Source of the DNA: Moesziomyces globuligerus
Lineage: Eukaryota; Basidiomycota; Ustilaginomycetes; Ustilaginales; Ustilaginaceae
Direction of reading: 5' to 3'
NCBI GenBank assembly: GCA_030849465.1
Contig: JARVLF010000006.1
Span: forward strand, 372,001-436,000
DNA length: 64,000 bases
The notes under the pieces were generated by a model that searched no databases, had not been told where the DNA came from, and saw only the letters and a program-made list of their open reading frames with translations. Position numbers and translations under genes: made by a program. Numbering within the stretch: the stretch's first letter is position 1; each line of letters begins with the position of its first letter. This document shows, in pieces, positions 18,076 to 28,256 of the stretch.

Positions 18076-18900
18076 GATTTGATGATCTTTGGGTGTGGTT
18101 TACAAAGACGTGTGAGGGGAAGGATACCTGCCGCGGAAGAGGGGAGAGTGTGCATATATACACACGGGCCAGAGCGTGGGACGGGCCGGGCCAGGCGGCT
18201 ATGTAATGCGCCTTTGCTTCATTTCGGAGCGATGGATGGCCCAAAGGCCGAGTGGGTTGCGGCACAGTGCAATAGCGACTGCGCCCCCACGTTGAGGCCC
18301 CGCGGCGGAGAGGTGAATCTTCCAATTGGCGGGCGTGCTCGATGATGTCGTGCGTGGGATTTGATCACAGTACACCGCTCCAGTGCCTGCGTGCATTCGC
18401 TCCACACACGACATCCTCGCACGCGCCACGAACTTGCTGGTGCGCTGCCGAGTGAAATTCAAAATAGGCCGACTCAGCCTCTGTGCTCTTTCCAGCATCG
18501 ATCACCTTTGCATCGCTTGCATCCAAGCCAGACCGGCCACATCCCATCTGGCATCGGGTCCCTGCTCAGGTCTCGCTTATGGTCCCCGTGGCAACGCACG
18601 CACACAATCGTACTGCTGCCCGTGGCCGCTTCCGCCACACGGCAAAGCCTCGGTGGATTGATGGTTCTGGGTCAGGACGCGACGTTGACTGTGACGTGGG
18701 CTTGCAGAGATTGCCGAAATGCCTGATGCTGTGCTGAAAGCGTTCCTGGTCGCCTCATTTCCTCCACCGCACTCAGCATTTTCGGCCCTTTTTTCGGCCG
18801 ATTTTTCTTTCCGCTTTTTGGAAGCATTTCTCCTCGCGAGCCGTTGTTTTCATCACCACCGTCTCTTCTCAGCTTAGCTCGTCATCCTCTTTGAACAGTC
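18076..18900. other. Intergenic, divergent promoter region ADH / PTH2
   Basis: 825 bp. A TATATATGCA element on the minus strand at 18151-18160 probably serves the alcohol dehydrogenase. T-rich patches at 18785-18820 precede PTH2. Short ORFs here look spurious; no RNA gene seen. Confidence 0.5.
18151..18160 (-). promoter_or_regulatory. TATA box of the alcohol dehydrogenase
   Basis: TATATATGCA read on the minus strand, about 80 nt upstream of the start at 18075. Confidence 0.45.
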
Positions 18901-19541
18901 ATGTCGATATCAACGGCTTCTAGCAGCGCTATGCTGCCGACCCTCGTGGCCGTGAGCATCGCCTCGCTCACCGTCGGCTACTTTGTCGGCATGGGCCGCT
19001 CGCTCGTCTCGTACAACCACAACTCGCGTCGCATCCTCCAAGACGACTCGTCCGACGACGAGGATCTCGGCGACGATGACGAGGCAGGCGCAACCGCCGA
19101 CGAGGAGTGCAAGATGATCCTCGCCGTTCGCATGGACCTCAAGATGGAGAAGGGCAAGATCGCCGCCCAGTGCGGCCATGCTACGCTCGCCGTCTACAAG
19201 CTCGCGCGTAGAATCACACCGGCCTTCGTCAGACAGTGGCAGACAAGGGGCCAGGCAAAGGTCGCTGTAAAGTGTCCCGACGAAAGCACCATGCTCGAGC
19301 TCGAAAAGAAAGCAAAGGATCTCGGCATCGCCGCCAGGTCCATCATCGATGTGTATGTGTCCAGTTCCCTCCCCTCCCCGCCCGGCAATCGACTTGATCA
19401 CCCTGCTGACTTCGACTTTGGTTCATTCGGATCGATAGGGGACGTACACAGATCGCACCCAACTCACGTACCGTGCTCGGCCTCGGCCCAGCACCCGTGT
19501 CGCTCATGAACCAGCTCACAGGCCATCTCAAGCTGCTCTGA
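18901..19541 (+). CDS. PTH2: Peptidyl-tRNA hydrolase 2, two exons
   Basis: Exon 1 is 18901-19352 and exon 2 is 19439-19541, with an 86-nt intron (donor GTATGT, branch-like GCTGAC, acceptor GATAG). Product 184 residues. An N-terminal membrane helix (about 10-30) is followed by an acidic linker (about 48-65) and the PTH2 domain. The catalytic stretch [17 protein letters not shown] (about 78-94) is intact. The spliced C-terminus reads G-R-T-Q-I-A-P then L-G-L-G-P-A-P, as in the family; unspliced, the frame ends in unrelated sequence. It frees tRNA from peptidyl-tRNA that drops off ribosomes; the yeast homologue sits on the mitochondrial outer membrane. Convergent with the FGGY kinase, 69 bp apart. 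Confidence 0.92.
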
Positions 19542-19610
19542 GGTCCCAAAAAATCTACAATTCCTACATTAAGCGTAACTTCTAGACGCAGTCCCCTCGG
19601 CAGAGATGGC

Positions 19611-21620
19611 TCAGTTGAGCACCTCGCCCACCATGGCCTTCCACCTGCGCTGCGTGCTGATGCACTCTTGGAAGATCTGTGTCGCAGTCCCAAGTCGCAG
19701 CCCACTCGGTCAGCATTTGCATCAGGCAAAGGAAAGAGGTCAGAAAGGAGCAGGCAACGCACCTTGTACTTGACGTCGAGCAGAGCCGTGAGCTTGGCGT
19801 TGCTCTGCGGGAAGACGAGGGTGCCTGGCTTGGTCATGCGCACCATCAGGTCCCACAGGTGGTCCTTGTGCTCGAACGAAGCGGTCTCGGCCGACTTCTG
19901 GTCGGTGATGGTCGTGGCCTGCTTGGGCGCATACGGTCCCGAGGCGTTGGACGCCGCAGGGTCCTGGACGTCGGCGGCGAAGCGGCCGAGGATGGCCGAG
20001 CCGGCGACGACGCTCGCGGACGAGCTGAAGGGCAGCTGCACCGGCATGCCGCACACATCGGCGATGAGCTGCATGAAGACCGCATTCTTGACGTGGCCGC
20101 CGCTCATATAGATGGCGTCGATCTTGTGGCCGTTGGCGTTCATCTCGCTGACAATGTGGCGGGTCTGCAGAGCGATGGCCTCGAGCGTCGCATAGTAGCG
20201 CACGGCGAGGTCCGTCAGGCTGCGATCGAGCTTGAGGCCGGCGATCATGCCGCGCATCTGCGGGTCAGCGAGCGGCGAACGATTGCCATGGAAGTCGGGG
20301 TAGACAAAGACGTCCCTCGTGAGCCAGGATGCGTTCGGCAGGCCAGCAGCCTCGACCAGCGCGTCGATCTTGTCGTGCAGCACGGTGAAGGGCGAGCGAT
20401 TGGTCTCGGCGGCGAGCGTGCGCAGCTGCGGCGAAGCGGGATGCGTGTCGATGATAAAGTCGATCAGCTGACCCGTTGATGACTGGCCGCCTTCGTTCAT
20501 CCACAGGCCCGGGAAGACGGCATGCTTGTAGGGGCCCCAGACGCCGTCGACGAGGATGCCGTCGGGCGACTGCACGCAGTAGCACGTGCTCGTGCCTGCG
20601 ATCGCCGCCAGCCGGTTCTGCGAGCTGATCAGCGAGGGATGGTTGCTCGCCTCGTCCACCGCATTCGTCGCCGGTGCAGCCACCGTGCCGACCCAGCCAG
20701 CATACGCATCGATCAGCGCCGACCCGACCGCCGTACCCGGAACCAGACCCAGCTCCGCGGCAGCTTCGGCAGTCAATCCTCGACCCACGGGTTGACCGGC
20801 GGTCAGCACGATTCCGTTGCGGCCCGGCACACCGCCGAGCTGCTTGAAGTCGTCCTTGACGAGCTCACCGAGGCCGATCTGCTCAAAGAAGTCGGGTTGC
20901 CATCCGAGCTCGGAGCCGTCGACGCCGGGCGGGATGTAGGAGCACTTGCAGACGAGCGAGCAGTTGCTGCGCGCCAGCGAGCCCGTGGCACGGTAGGTGA
21001 GGTAGTCGGGCAGGTCGAAGAACATGCACTTCTTGAAGAGCTCGCCGGGCATGTGCTTCTTGAGCCAGAGGATCTTGGGGATCTCCATCTCGAGCGACAT
21101 GGTCTTGCCGACGTAGTTGAGCACCTTGGAGCCTGTGGCGTTGATGAGCGCCGCCTCGTCCTCGGCGCGGTGGTCCGCCCAGAGGATCACGTTGCGCTCG
21201 CCGGGTCCCCACTCGCCCGACGGCGTGACGGCGATGGGCTGGCCATCGAAGTCGGTCACCGCAAGCGAGCAGGTGGCATCGAAGCCGAGACCCTTGATGC
21301 GCGTCGCATCCACCTTGGAGGCGGCGACGACCTGGGTGATGGCGAGTTTGATCTGCGCCCAGATGTCGGTGGTCGACTGCTCAAAGATGCGCGCATCGGC
21401 CTCGACGCGGTACGTCTGCGTGGCGTGCGTCGACTCGGCGAGGATGTTGCCGTCGTCGTCGACGAGCGCAGCGCGTGCCGAGCCCGTGCCGCTGCATGGT
21501 CCAAAACAAGCGCCGATGGTGAGGTCAGTCCATGCTCCTGCTCTAGAACCAGAGAGCGCTCCTCCGGCCAACTTACACGTCGACGCCGATGTAGTAGAAC
21601 TGGGAGTCGTCCGCTGTCAT
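19611..21620 (-). CDS. FGGY-family carbohydrate kinase (D-ribulokinase/Ydr109c-like), three exons
   Basis: Exon 1 is 21620-21577, exon 2 is 21491-19763 and exon 3 is 19676-19611, with introns of 85 nt (21576-21492) and 86 nt (19762-19677). Product 612 residues. The first intron splits the phosphate-binding motif G-V-D-V-G-T-G-S-A-R, so the unspliced start would lack it. Exon 3 supplies the last 21 residues (I-F-Q-E-C to V-L-N). The C-terminal nucleotide-binding half has M-N-E-G-G-Q-S-S-T-G and S-G-G-H-V-K-N. The eukaryotic Ydr109c/FGGY group phosphorylates ribulose-like pentuloses, possibly as metabolite repair. Substrate not visible in the sequence. Confidence 0.9.
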
Positions 21621-22277
21621 TGTGATAGGCGCGAGGGAGGTGGTGACGGGTGAAGGAGAAGAAGAAGGAAGGCAGGCAGGCTGGATCGAGGCAAGGGATG
21701 TGTGTTTCCGGTGGAAACCCATCCACCACCTTCGCAACCGCACAGACCGCGAAATGTGCCGAGCAGCAGCAGTGGGAGGATGCACAGGTGGGCGCCGTCA
21801 CACATCTTGCAACTCGAGCCGCCACTTGGCCGCCACTTGGCCGCTGTGTGGGAGACAAAATTCCAACTGCGACGGTGGAGAAATTCGCCGAGCTCGGCTT
21901 TCTAACGTGGGGGGATGTAATTTCAACCTCAAGATGTTACACCAGCACATCGGACAAGAACTCCAAAAAAACGGCGAAACGCGCGGCGGCTCGCGGCTAC
22001 TTGAACGGCGGCGACTACCGTCTGCTAAACGAGCCTTAACGAGGTGCACGCTCCTTCGCGTTGGTCGTCCGGGCCAAGCCAACTCTCTCCCCAACCTCGG
22101 CGTGCTGGGCTCTGTCTTATCAGAGTCACGAGGGCTTGCGCGAATATGGCTCGGATAGATGTCGCATGACCGCTTCTCGTGCCTCTCCGGAGCCCCATTC
22201 CGTGCCGTATAAAGCCAGCCTCTCTCCCGGCCCTTGGTCCTTCCGGCGTTTCCGTTTACAGCCTCCCTGGAGCTATC
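21621..22277. other. Intergenic, divergent promoter region
   Basis: 656 bp between the FGGY kinase (-) and the agmatinase-like gene (+). It has a TATA box at 22208-22214. No other element recognised. Confidence 0.5.
22208..22214 (+). promoter_or_regulatory. TATA box of the agmatinase-like gene
   Basis: TATAAAG, 64 nt before the preferred ATG at 22278. It would place transcription start just before that ATG, which argues against the earlier in-frame ATG at 22179. Confidence 0.55.
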
Positions 22278-23669
22278 ATGAAAAAGATGATGCGCAAAAC
22301 GACACTGTGCGCACTGGCCGTGTTGGCATCAACGGCGCTCGTGCGCTCGCACGCACACTCACCTGGACTTGACGAGGATCACCACGGCGCCTGGCCGCAC
22401 AGCAGCGCCGAGTTCGCTCCCCTCCCGCTGGTCGAGTTTCCGCCCAACGACGGACAGGATCCCTGGACGGCCAAGTATGCCGGCGTCGCCAAGCCCGCCT
22501 ACGCTGGCGTCAACACGTACGCGCATCTGCCCACGGCCAAGTGCCTCGACGATCCCAACCAGCTCTTCGACGTTGCGGTGCTCGGCATCCCCTACGACCT
22601 CACCGTCACCTACCGACCAGGTGCGCGCTTCGGGCCCAACGCCATTCGTCAGGCGAGTCGCCGCCAGCGTGCCGGCCGCACCTACTCGCTCCACCACAAA
22701 CAGGATCCCTATGCCACCGGTCTGCGCTTCCTCGACTGCGACGACGTGCCCACCTCGGGCTTCGATCCGGCGCTGGCTATCGACCAGATCGAGGCAGCCT
22801 ACTCGTCGCTCCTGCAACGCGTGCCGGCTTCGGACCCCTCGGTCCGCCCCGCGAACAGCGCACTTCCACCCGAGTCGGCAGTATCCTCCGAAGCCTGGAC
22901 GGCATTTTCGAACGCTGCGCTGGCACACGATGGGCGCGCACACCCAAAGGTCGTCAGCATGGGGGGAGATCACACCATCGTGCTTCCGATCCTGCGCTCG
23001 CTCCACCGCGTCTATGGTCCCATTGCAGTGATCCACTTTGACGCGCATCTCGACACATGGCCTCCCGAGGTGTCTCCTGCCGGTTCGCCCACCCGCCAGC
23101 ACCAGATCCAGCACGGCACCTTTTTCTGGCAAGCTGCGGTGGAGGGGCTCATCGCACGCAACCAGTCGATCCACGCCGGCATCCGGACCCGCCTCGGCTC
23201 GTACGACGATATCCAGCACGACGCCTCGATCGGCTTCGACATCATCACCTCGGACGACATCGACGACCTCGGCATCCCCACCATCATCGACAACATCCGC
23301 ACCCGCGTCGGCAGCATGCCAGTCTACCTCAGCATCGACATCGACACGCTCGACCCCGGCTTCGCACCGGGCACGGGAACGCTCGAGTCGGCAGGTTGGT
23401 CGCCGCGAGAGCTGCGACGGATTCTGCGCGGACTCGAGGGGCTCAACTTTGTCGGCTTTGACCTCGTCGAGGTCAGCCCCGCCTACGACCAGGCCGAAAT
23501 CACAGCGTATGCGGCGAGCGATCTCATCTACGAATTCGTCAACCTCTTGACCAGAGGCAATAGCCAACAGCATGCCGGCAAGGTCGCTCAGCCCAAACAA
23601 AAGACAAGGAGGAACAAGGCCAAGAGCCCGATCGGAGCACTTTTCGGCGGCGCCAAAGACGAACTCTGA
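22278..23669 (+). CDS. Secreted agmatinase-like ureohydrolase
   Basis: A 463-residue single exon of the arginase/agmatinase fold. The manganese ligands are present: GGDHT (about 230), H-F-D-A-H-L-D (about 253-259) and S-I-D-I-D-T-L-D-P (about 352-360). The substrate loop G-A-R-F-G-P is near 117. The start was set at 22278 because it gives a signal peptide (basic K-K-M-M-R-K, then a hydrophobic core, cleavage around 25) and because the TATA box lies downstream of the earlier ATG. A basic Lys/Arg-rich tail ends the protein. Agmatinases convert agmatine to putrescine and urea; the secreted fungal subgroup has uncertain substrates, so the name is provisional. Convergent with SLX1. Confidence 0.85.
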   Translation: MKKMMRKTTLCALAVLASTALVRSHAHSPGLDEDHHGAWPHSSAEFAPLPLVEFPPNDGQDPWTAKYAGVAKPAYAGVNTYAHLPTAKCLDDPNQLFDVAVLGIPYDLTVTYRPGARFGPNAIRQASRRQRAGRTYSLHHKQDPYATGLRFLDCDDVPTSGFDPALAIDQIEAAYSSLLQRVPASDPSVRPANSALPPESAVSSEAWTAFSNAALAHDGRAHPKVVSMGGDHTIVLPILRSLHRVYGPIAVIHFDAHLDTWPPEVSPAGSPTRQHQIQHGTFFWQAAVEGLIARNQSIHAGIRTRLGSYDDIQHDASIGFDIITSDDIDDLGIPTIIDNIRTRVGSMPVYLSIDIDTLDPGFAPGTGTLESAGWSPRELRRILRGLEGLNFVGFDLVEVSPAYDQAEITAYAASDLIYEFVNLLTRGNSQQHAGKVAQPKQKTRRNKAKSPIGALFGGAKDEL

Positions 23670-23797
23670 TTGTCCCACAAGCCCGCGCCTTCTCGAAAGG
23701 ACCAAGTTCTTTCGTGAGCGTTGCAAACGAAATACTGTTCCTTGATACTGTGCCATCTGTATCTTCTATGCTGTACAATTCGTGTGAGGACGAACGT

Positions 23798-25729
23798 CTA
23801 GGTGAGGTCGATCACGTCTACCGATGGTAGGACCGCCTTCTTGAGGACAGCCTTTTTGCGCGTGGTTTCCTTCCCTGTATCCGCTTCAGTGTTCGCTCCT
23901 GCGTCTGCTCCCGCGTCTGTTTCCGCCAGGTCTGTAGCTGGTGCGGCGCGCACTCTGCGCTTCTTCCCCTTTTCCTCTGCCGCTTCTTCGCCCGCCGGGT
24001 CACCGCCCTTCTTGCCTGCGCCCTTCTTTGCGCGTGTTGGTCTCGCGATGGGCTCTGGATTGCGCACCTCCGCAAGCGTGCGGCCCGTTCGGACGAGCAG
24101 CTGGAGTAGGCGCTCGAAGCGCTCCGACCGGCGGTACATGCCGCGCACCACTTCCGCCCACAGCGCCACATCCGCAGGCCGCTGTTCGGGGCTCTCGCCG
24201 CTGGACGTATGGCAGGGACATACGCCATACGTCGGAAGAACGGTGTTGCTGCTTCCGGCGCCAACATCCTCGGGCACCGCTTGGCCCTGCTGCTCGAGGA
24301 ACGCGCTCGCGAGGCAAGACAGGTGGAAGACAGAGCTGCAGCGCTGTGGATCTAAAGTCGTGCTCGTGGGCGCTGCCTCGGACGTAGACAGCATCGCTCT
24401 GGCGCTGGAAGCCGGCTGGGGACAGAGCGCAAACTCGAGGTGTTGGGTGAGGTCGACAGGCTCGCGGCAGAGCGCACACGATGTGCTCGGAGCTGGCTGT
24501 GCCTCGCCGATCGTCCGCGCGTCTTGGGCTGCAATGTGACGTTGCACACATGTCTGCATGTAGTCGCTCATGGCCTCACCCTCCTGCACCCCTGTGATTC
24601 CCAGGCGGGCTGAGATGGACGCTTCAAATTGTCGCCACTCGGCTTCCTCCGCATCGGCGTCGGCGAATCTCATCCTCGGCAGTGGTCTGTCAGAGTCGAC
24701 CGCAGTGCTACCTGTAGCTGGGCGGCCGCCGAGCTCTTCCGCTCCATCGGACGCGTCTTCGTCTGCAGTCTCCTCTGCGGCGGTCTTACTGGTCTTGGTC
24801 GCGCGCTTCGCCTTGGCCGTGAGGTCCGTACTGTCCAGCGCTGGTGGAGCTACGGGGAAGGCAGCGAAATCCTGGATGCACGCATCGAGCGATTTGAGCG
24901 TACCTCCTTTTGGCAAAGACTCGGGCCAGCCATCTGCACTTGGCACGGCAGGAGCTCTGTTCTTGGCGGTAGCTCGCTTCTTCACGGGCGCATCAGCGAC
25001 GCCTAGCCCGAGCCGATGCTGCTCCGAGACGCATACCAGCGGGATCCGCTTGCCGTCGACGCCGGAGAAGTCGCACATGGCCAACGGATAGAGTGGGTGC
25101 AATGGCTTGCCTGACCTGCTGTAGCGCACGAGCGCCTTTGGCGGTGTCTCCGACTGAGCCGCCAAAGAAGCTTGGCTAGCAGCTTGCGATTCGAGTCTCT
25201 GGTAGGCGAGCCAGCTCCACTCCGTGAAGAAGGCGAGCTTGAGCCCCCATCCGCAGAACGGCTCCGACCTGAGTAGGGCGCGCATGGCCAGCAGCCGGGC
25301 GTTTGGCGATGACGGCGCTCTGGCCATGCGTCGCTTGGGTTTCCCCCATCGCGTCTGCCCCGGCGTCATACTAGTCGACGGAAAGAGCGGCAGCCCGATG
25401 AAGGATGAGGTGTCGGAGCGATCGCCGCTGGAAGAATGCTCCGAGGCGAGAAACTTGAGGTGGCGGGAGAGATGCGGCTTGGCCCAGGCCCACTCGAACT
25501 GGAGCGCGGCGATCTTGGAGCTGAATCCGTAGACGATGCACTCCATCTCCCACGGCCGCGAGCGCGTGGTCTTCCAGGCGCCCTGCGTGAGGTCGCCATT
25601 GTGCTGACGCTTGCGACGTGGCGGTGCGGGCGTCGAGCCGATGTACGTGATGCCCGGAGACGAGAGCGAGCGCAGAAAGTAGCAAGCGTAGAACGGCGGA
25701 ATCGTATGGCTGGCTACGGACGAAGGCAT
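23798..25729 (-). CDS. SLX1: Structure-specific endonuclease subunit Slx1
   Basis: A 643-residue single exon. The GIY-YIG nuclease domain is at 13-95, with F-Y-A-C-Y-F, Y-I-G-S-T, R-R-K-R-Q-H-N and the metal-binding Glu in F-E-W-A-W. A RING/PHD-like zinc region starts at C-A-L-C-R-E-P (about 416) and continues through H-x2-C and C-x-C pairs to about 520. With Slx4 it cuts branched DNA such as Holliday junctions and flaps. It is about twice as long as yeast Slx1 (304 residues). The extra length is a low-complexity Ala/Ser/Lys region between the two domains (about 240-410) and a Lys/Ala/Thr-rich tail that probably holds nuclear localisation signals. No SLX4 gene is in view. Confidence 0.92.
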   Translation of the reverse strand: MPSSVASHTIPPFYACYFLRSLSSPGITYIGSTPAPPRRKRQHNGDLTQGAWKTTRSRPWEMECIVYGFSSKIAALQFEWAWAKPHLSRHLKFLASEHSSSGDRSDTSSFIGLPLFPSTSMTPGQTRWGKPKRRMARAPSSPNARLLAMRALLRSEPFCGWGLKLAFFTEWSWLAYQRLESQAASQASLAAQSETPPKALVRYSRSGKPLHPLYPLAMCDFSGVDGKRIPLVCVSEQHRLGLGVADAPVKKRATAKNRAPAVPSADGWPESLPKGGTLKSLDACIQDFAAFPVAPPALDSTDLTAKAKRATKTSKTAAEETADEDASDGAEELGGRPATGSTAVDSDRPLPRMRFADADAEEAEWRQFEASISARLGITGVQEGEAMSDYMQTCVQRHIAAQDARTIGEAQPAPSTSCALCREPVDLTQHLEFALCPQPASSARAMLSTSEAAPTSTTLDPQRCSSVFHLSCLASAFLEQQGQAVPEDVGAGSSNTVLPTYGVCPCHTSSGESPEQRPADVALWAEVVRGMYRRSERFERLLQLLVRTGRTLAEVRNPEPIARPTRAKKGAGKKGGDPAGEEAAEEKGKKRRVRAAPATDLAETDAGADAGANTEADTGKETTRKKAVLKKAVLPSVDVIDLT

Positions 25730-26018
25730 CTTGGCCTTCGCGCAGCACTGGCGCGTCCCGGAATCTGGTCCTGTCGGAGCCTCGCTACAGCTGCGATGGA
25801 TGGAGGCCGATGTCGTCCGAGGATGAATGCATGACGATCGCCAGACCTTGTGGACGTTGGTTCAGAAGGCTTTGTTCGGGCGGCAGCAAGGGTCCAGCCC
25901 TTCTGGTCGAAATTCTGCCGCTGCCCTCCACTTGATCCACAACCGGAGGCTCAGCTTCTCAACATTGCGCTTGCACACATCAAAGCCATGTCTTCTAGCT
26001 GGGCGTTGATCATGCATT

Positions 26019-27173
26019 CTACTTATGGCGCTGTCTGTCTCTCCACCACAGCCTTCCAGCCTCGTAGCTGCCGAGATAGACGCCTGCTCCGAGCGCAGTC
26101 CACGCGCCTCTGAGCGCACCTCCCTTCATGAGCGCCTTCCAGCCCTCGTTGACTGCAATCTGGCGCATCGTGGCGAGCACGCCGAGCGGTCTTTGACCCG
26201 CCTGTCCACCCGTATCGAGCATGATGCGCGTCTTGGCCACATCGATGGGCGTGGTGACCACCGCGGCAAACGAGCCCGCCACAGCCGCCGATCCACCCGC
26301 CACGAGGCCGGCCTTGGTGAACTCGGTGGTGAGGCTGGTCTGGTCCTTTGCGGCCTGACGACGGAAATCCTCCGAGGAGCGCACGTCGTCGACGCCGCCA
26401 TCCTCCTTGTGCGTTCCGGCCTTGAGCCCGGCCCATGCGCCGAAGGTCTCGCGCAGCGACTCGTAGATCGGGAACTGCAGTGCTGTGAAGGGCAGATTGC
26501 GGCCTGCTAGGGCCAAGTAAGAGCGCCTGAATGTGGAAGCCAGTGGAGCTACGGCGCCACGGGTCGTGGCGGAGTTCTGCAGCTTCTGCTGTGCATCGAG
26601 CACGACGTTCCTTGCCGTCGAAGCGGCACTGCCGGGAGGCGCTTGTTTGGTGACCTTGTCGGCGGTATGCTTGATCGTCTCTTTGGCGACTTGGAGCTTC
26701 GAGTCGCGGGGATCCGCCTCCTGCACCGCGTGCTTGGCGGCATGGACGGCGGCCGCTGCTGAGGAGGAGGCAGAGGGGCGGGAGGCAGCTGGACTAGACT
26801 TTTGCTGCTTGTTGACCACCTGGGCTCTCTGTTTGATGATCTCGGCCGGCGTCAGGACGAGGCACGAGACGAGCTCGGCGGTCGAGCTGGCGAGCATGTG
26901 GGACAAGGCCGGTGGAGCATTGGCGAGAGGCGATGCCGACGACGCGAGCAGGCTCTTGCTCTGTTCGTATGTGGTGAAGAAGAGCCCGGCTGCGGGTAGC
27001 GTCGCGACGATGACGCTGCCAACGCCTTGGTAGAGGCCGCTGTAGAGGCCTCGACCGGCGGGAAAGCGCGTGGCAGAGTCCGGTGCCTGCAGACGCGTCT
27101 TGAGCGTGTCGAGCGGATAGATGAGCAGGTCGACCGTGAACGCCGCCAGCGCTCCCGCAACCACGGTATCCAT
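26019..27173 (-). CDS. Mitochondrial carrier, S-adenosylmethionine type (Pet8/Sam5, SLC25A26-like)
   Basis: 384 residues with the three carrier repeats. The signature motifs are Y-P-L-D-T-L-K-T-R (about 19), T-P-A-E-I-I-K-Q-R-A-Q (about 108) and T-P-I-D-V-A-K-T-R (about 308). The K-Q-R-A-Q form in repeat 2 is typical of the SAM carriers, which import S-adenosylmethionine into the matrix. The protein is about 100 residues longer than yeast Pet8 (284). The excess is in two places: an Ala/Ser/Lys-rich helical insert in the repeat 2 matrix loop (about 120-205) and a charged insert before repeat 3 (about 245-280). Motif assignment is seen; substrate is inferred. Confidence 0.87.
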   Translation of the reverse strand: MDTVVAGALAAFTVDLLIYPLDTLKTRLQAPDSATRFPAGRGLYSGLYQGVGSVIVATLPAAGLFFTTYEQSKSLLASSASPLANAPPALSHMLASSTAELVSCLVLTPAEIIKQRAQVVNKQQKSSPAASRPSASSSAAAAVHAAKHAVQEADPRDSKLQVAKETIKHTADKVTKQAPPGSAASTARNVVLDAQQKLQNSATTRGAVAPLASTFRRSYLALAGRNLPFTALQFPIYESLRETFGAWAGLKAGTHKEDGGVDDVRSSEDFRRQAAKDQTSLTTEFTKAGLVAGGSAAVAGSFAAVVTTPIDVAKTRIMLDTGGQAGQRPLGVLATMRQIAVNEGWKALMKGGALRGAWTALGAGVYLGSYEAGRLWWRDRQRHK

Positions 27174-28256
27174 TCTAGCCGACTAGACTGTAGCGTTCAG
27201 CGATCGATAGCCTGCTTTGATCTTTCATGGACTGTATGGAGGGAGGCAAGGTGGGAGCTCAGGCCCCGGCTGTTGGGAGGGTGCCGTGCAGCTCTTCCAA
27301 GTGGAGGTTTGCTCACCCAAGTTTCCTTCGGGAATCGGAGACCGTGGGCGGGGCGTCCGAATGTTAGGAACGCCGTCAGGGATGCACACAAGCTGATGAG
27401 CACGGCAAATGCCCGGCCAAGGCCAACCCAGAGCCAGCCTGGGTAGCAAAGTGATTCTCATCGTGGTCAAATCGGACCCTGTCTTCGTTTCGAATCGGCC
27501 GATGCTTTCACACAAGGCCACGACCACGAGTGCTCTTCGACCATGACAAGCTCCAGAGCCCTGGACAGTCAGCTTTTGTGATGTTCAGCGCAGAAGGACA
27601 GAGGGACCGGCGGGTTGGTGGCTCGAGCTTGCGCGATGTGCCTGACTCATGCGCCGTGGATGACTGCAGAAAGGGCGTGGGGTGGCCTGCGATGCGACGC
27701 GGGCGTCTTGCGCCTTGCTGCCTTCAATCTCGGGTGATGGCTGAGCTGCTCCGGACATGCCTGGACGGCAGGGAGTCAGATGGCGTGAATGCGCGGCTCT
27801 GCTCTGAGCATGAGGCAGAGCGACACCGCGTGTTGGTTGCGCAGGCGGCCGAGGAGAGGCGCGCCGGCTTCGAGTTGCGCCGCTGCACAGGCAGAACGTG
27901 GTCCAGCCAAGACGCCAAGAGCGCATTACCGAGCACGCTAGAAGAAGCTCAGAAGCGCAGAAGCGCAATTCGCCCTCCGACCCCGCTGTCGGCCTCGGTC
28001 AACAGCAGAGCTCTGCATTTCCCGCTCCTCCGGCGGCATCGCACGGTAGCGGCAGCATCTCGCGAATTCGTATGCCGCGCCGTTCCGGAGCTCTGACTGG
28101 TGGGTACTTCGCGCTCCATTCGGCACTGCATGAGTGCCCACCGCGTTCATGCGAGGCTCGAGCCTGCTTGACGCAAGAGTATAAAGCTTCACCAATGTCT
28201 CTTCCCACCGGACTCAGTTTTACACAAGCCTCGCAGCTCCTCTCCGTCGGTTCAAG
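27174..28256. other. Intergenic, divergent promoter region
   Basis: 1.08 kb between the mitochondrial carrier (-) and the phytase-like gene (+). A TATA box is at 28180-28186. Overlapping short ORFs on both strands have no domains. Nothing else recognised. Confidence 0.5.
28180..28186 (+). promoter_or_regulatory. TATA box of the phytase-like gene
   Basis: TATAAAG, 71 nt before the start codon at 28257. Confidence 0.55.
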
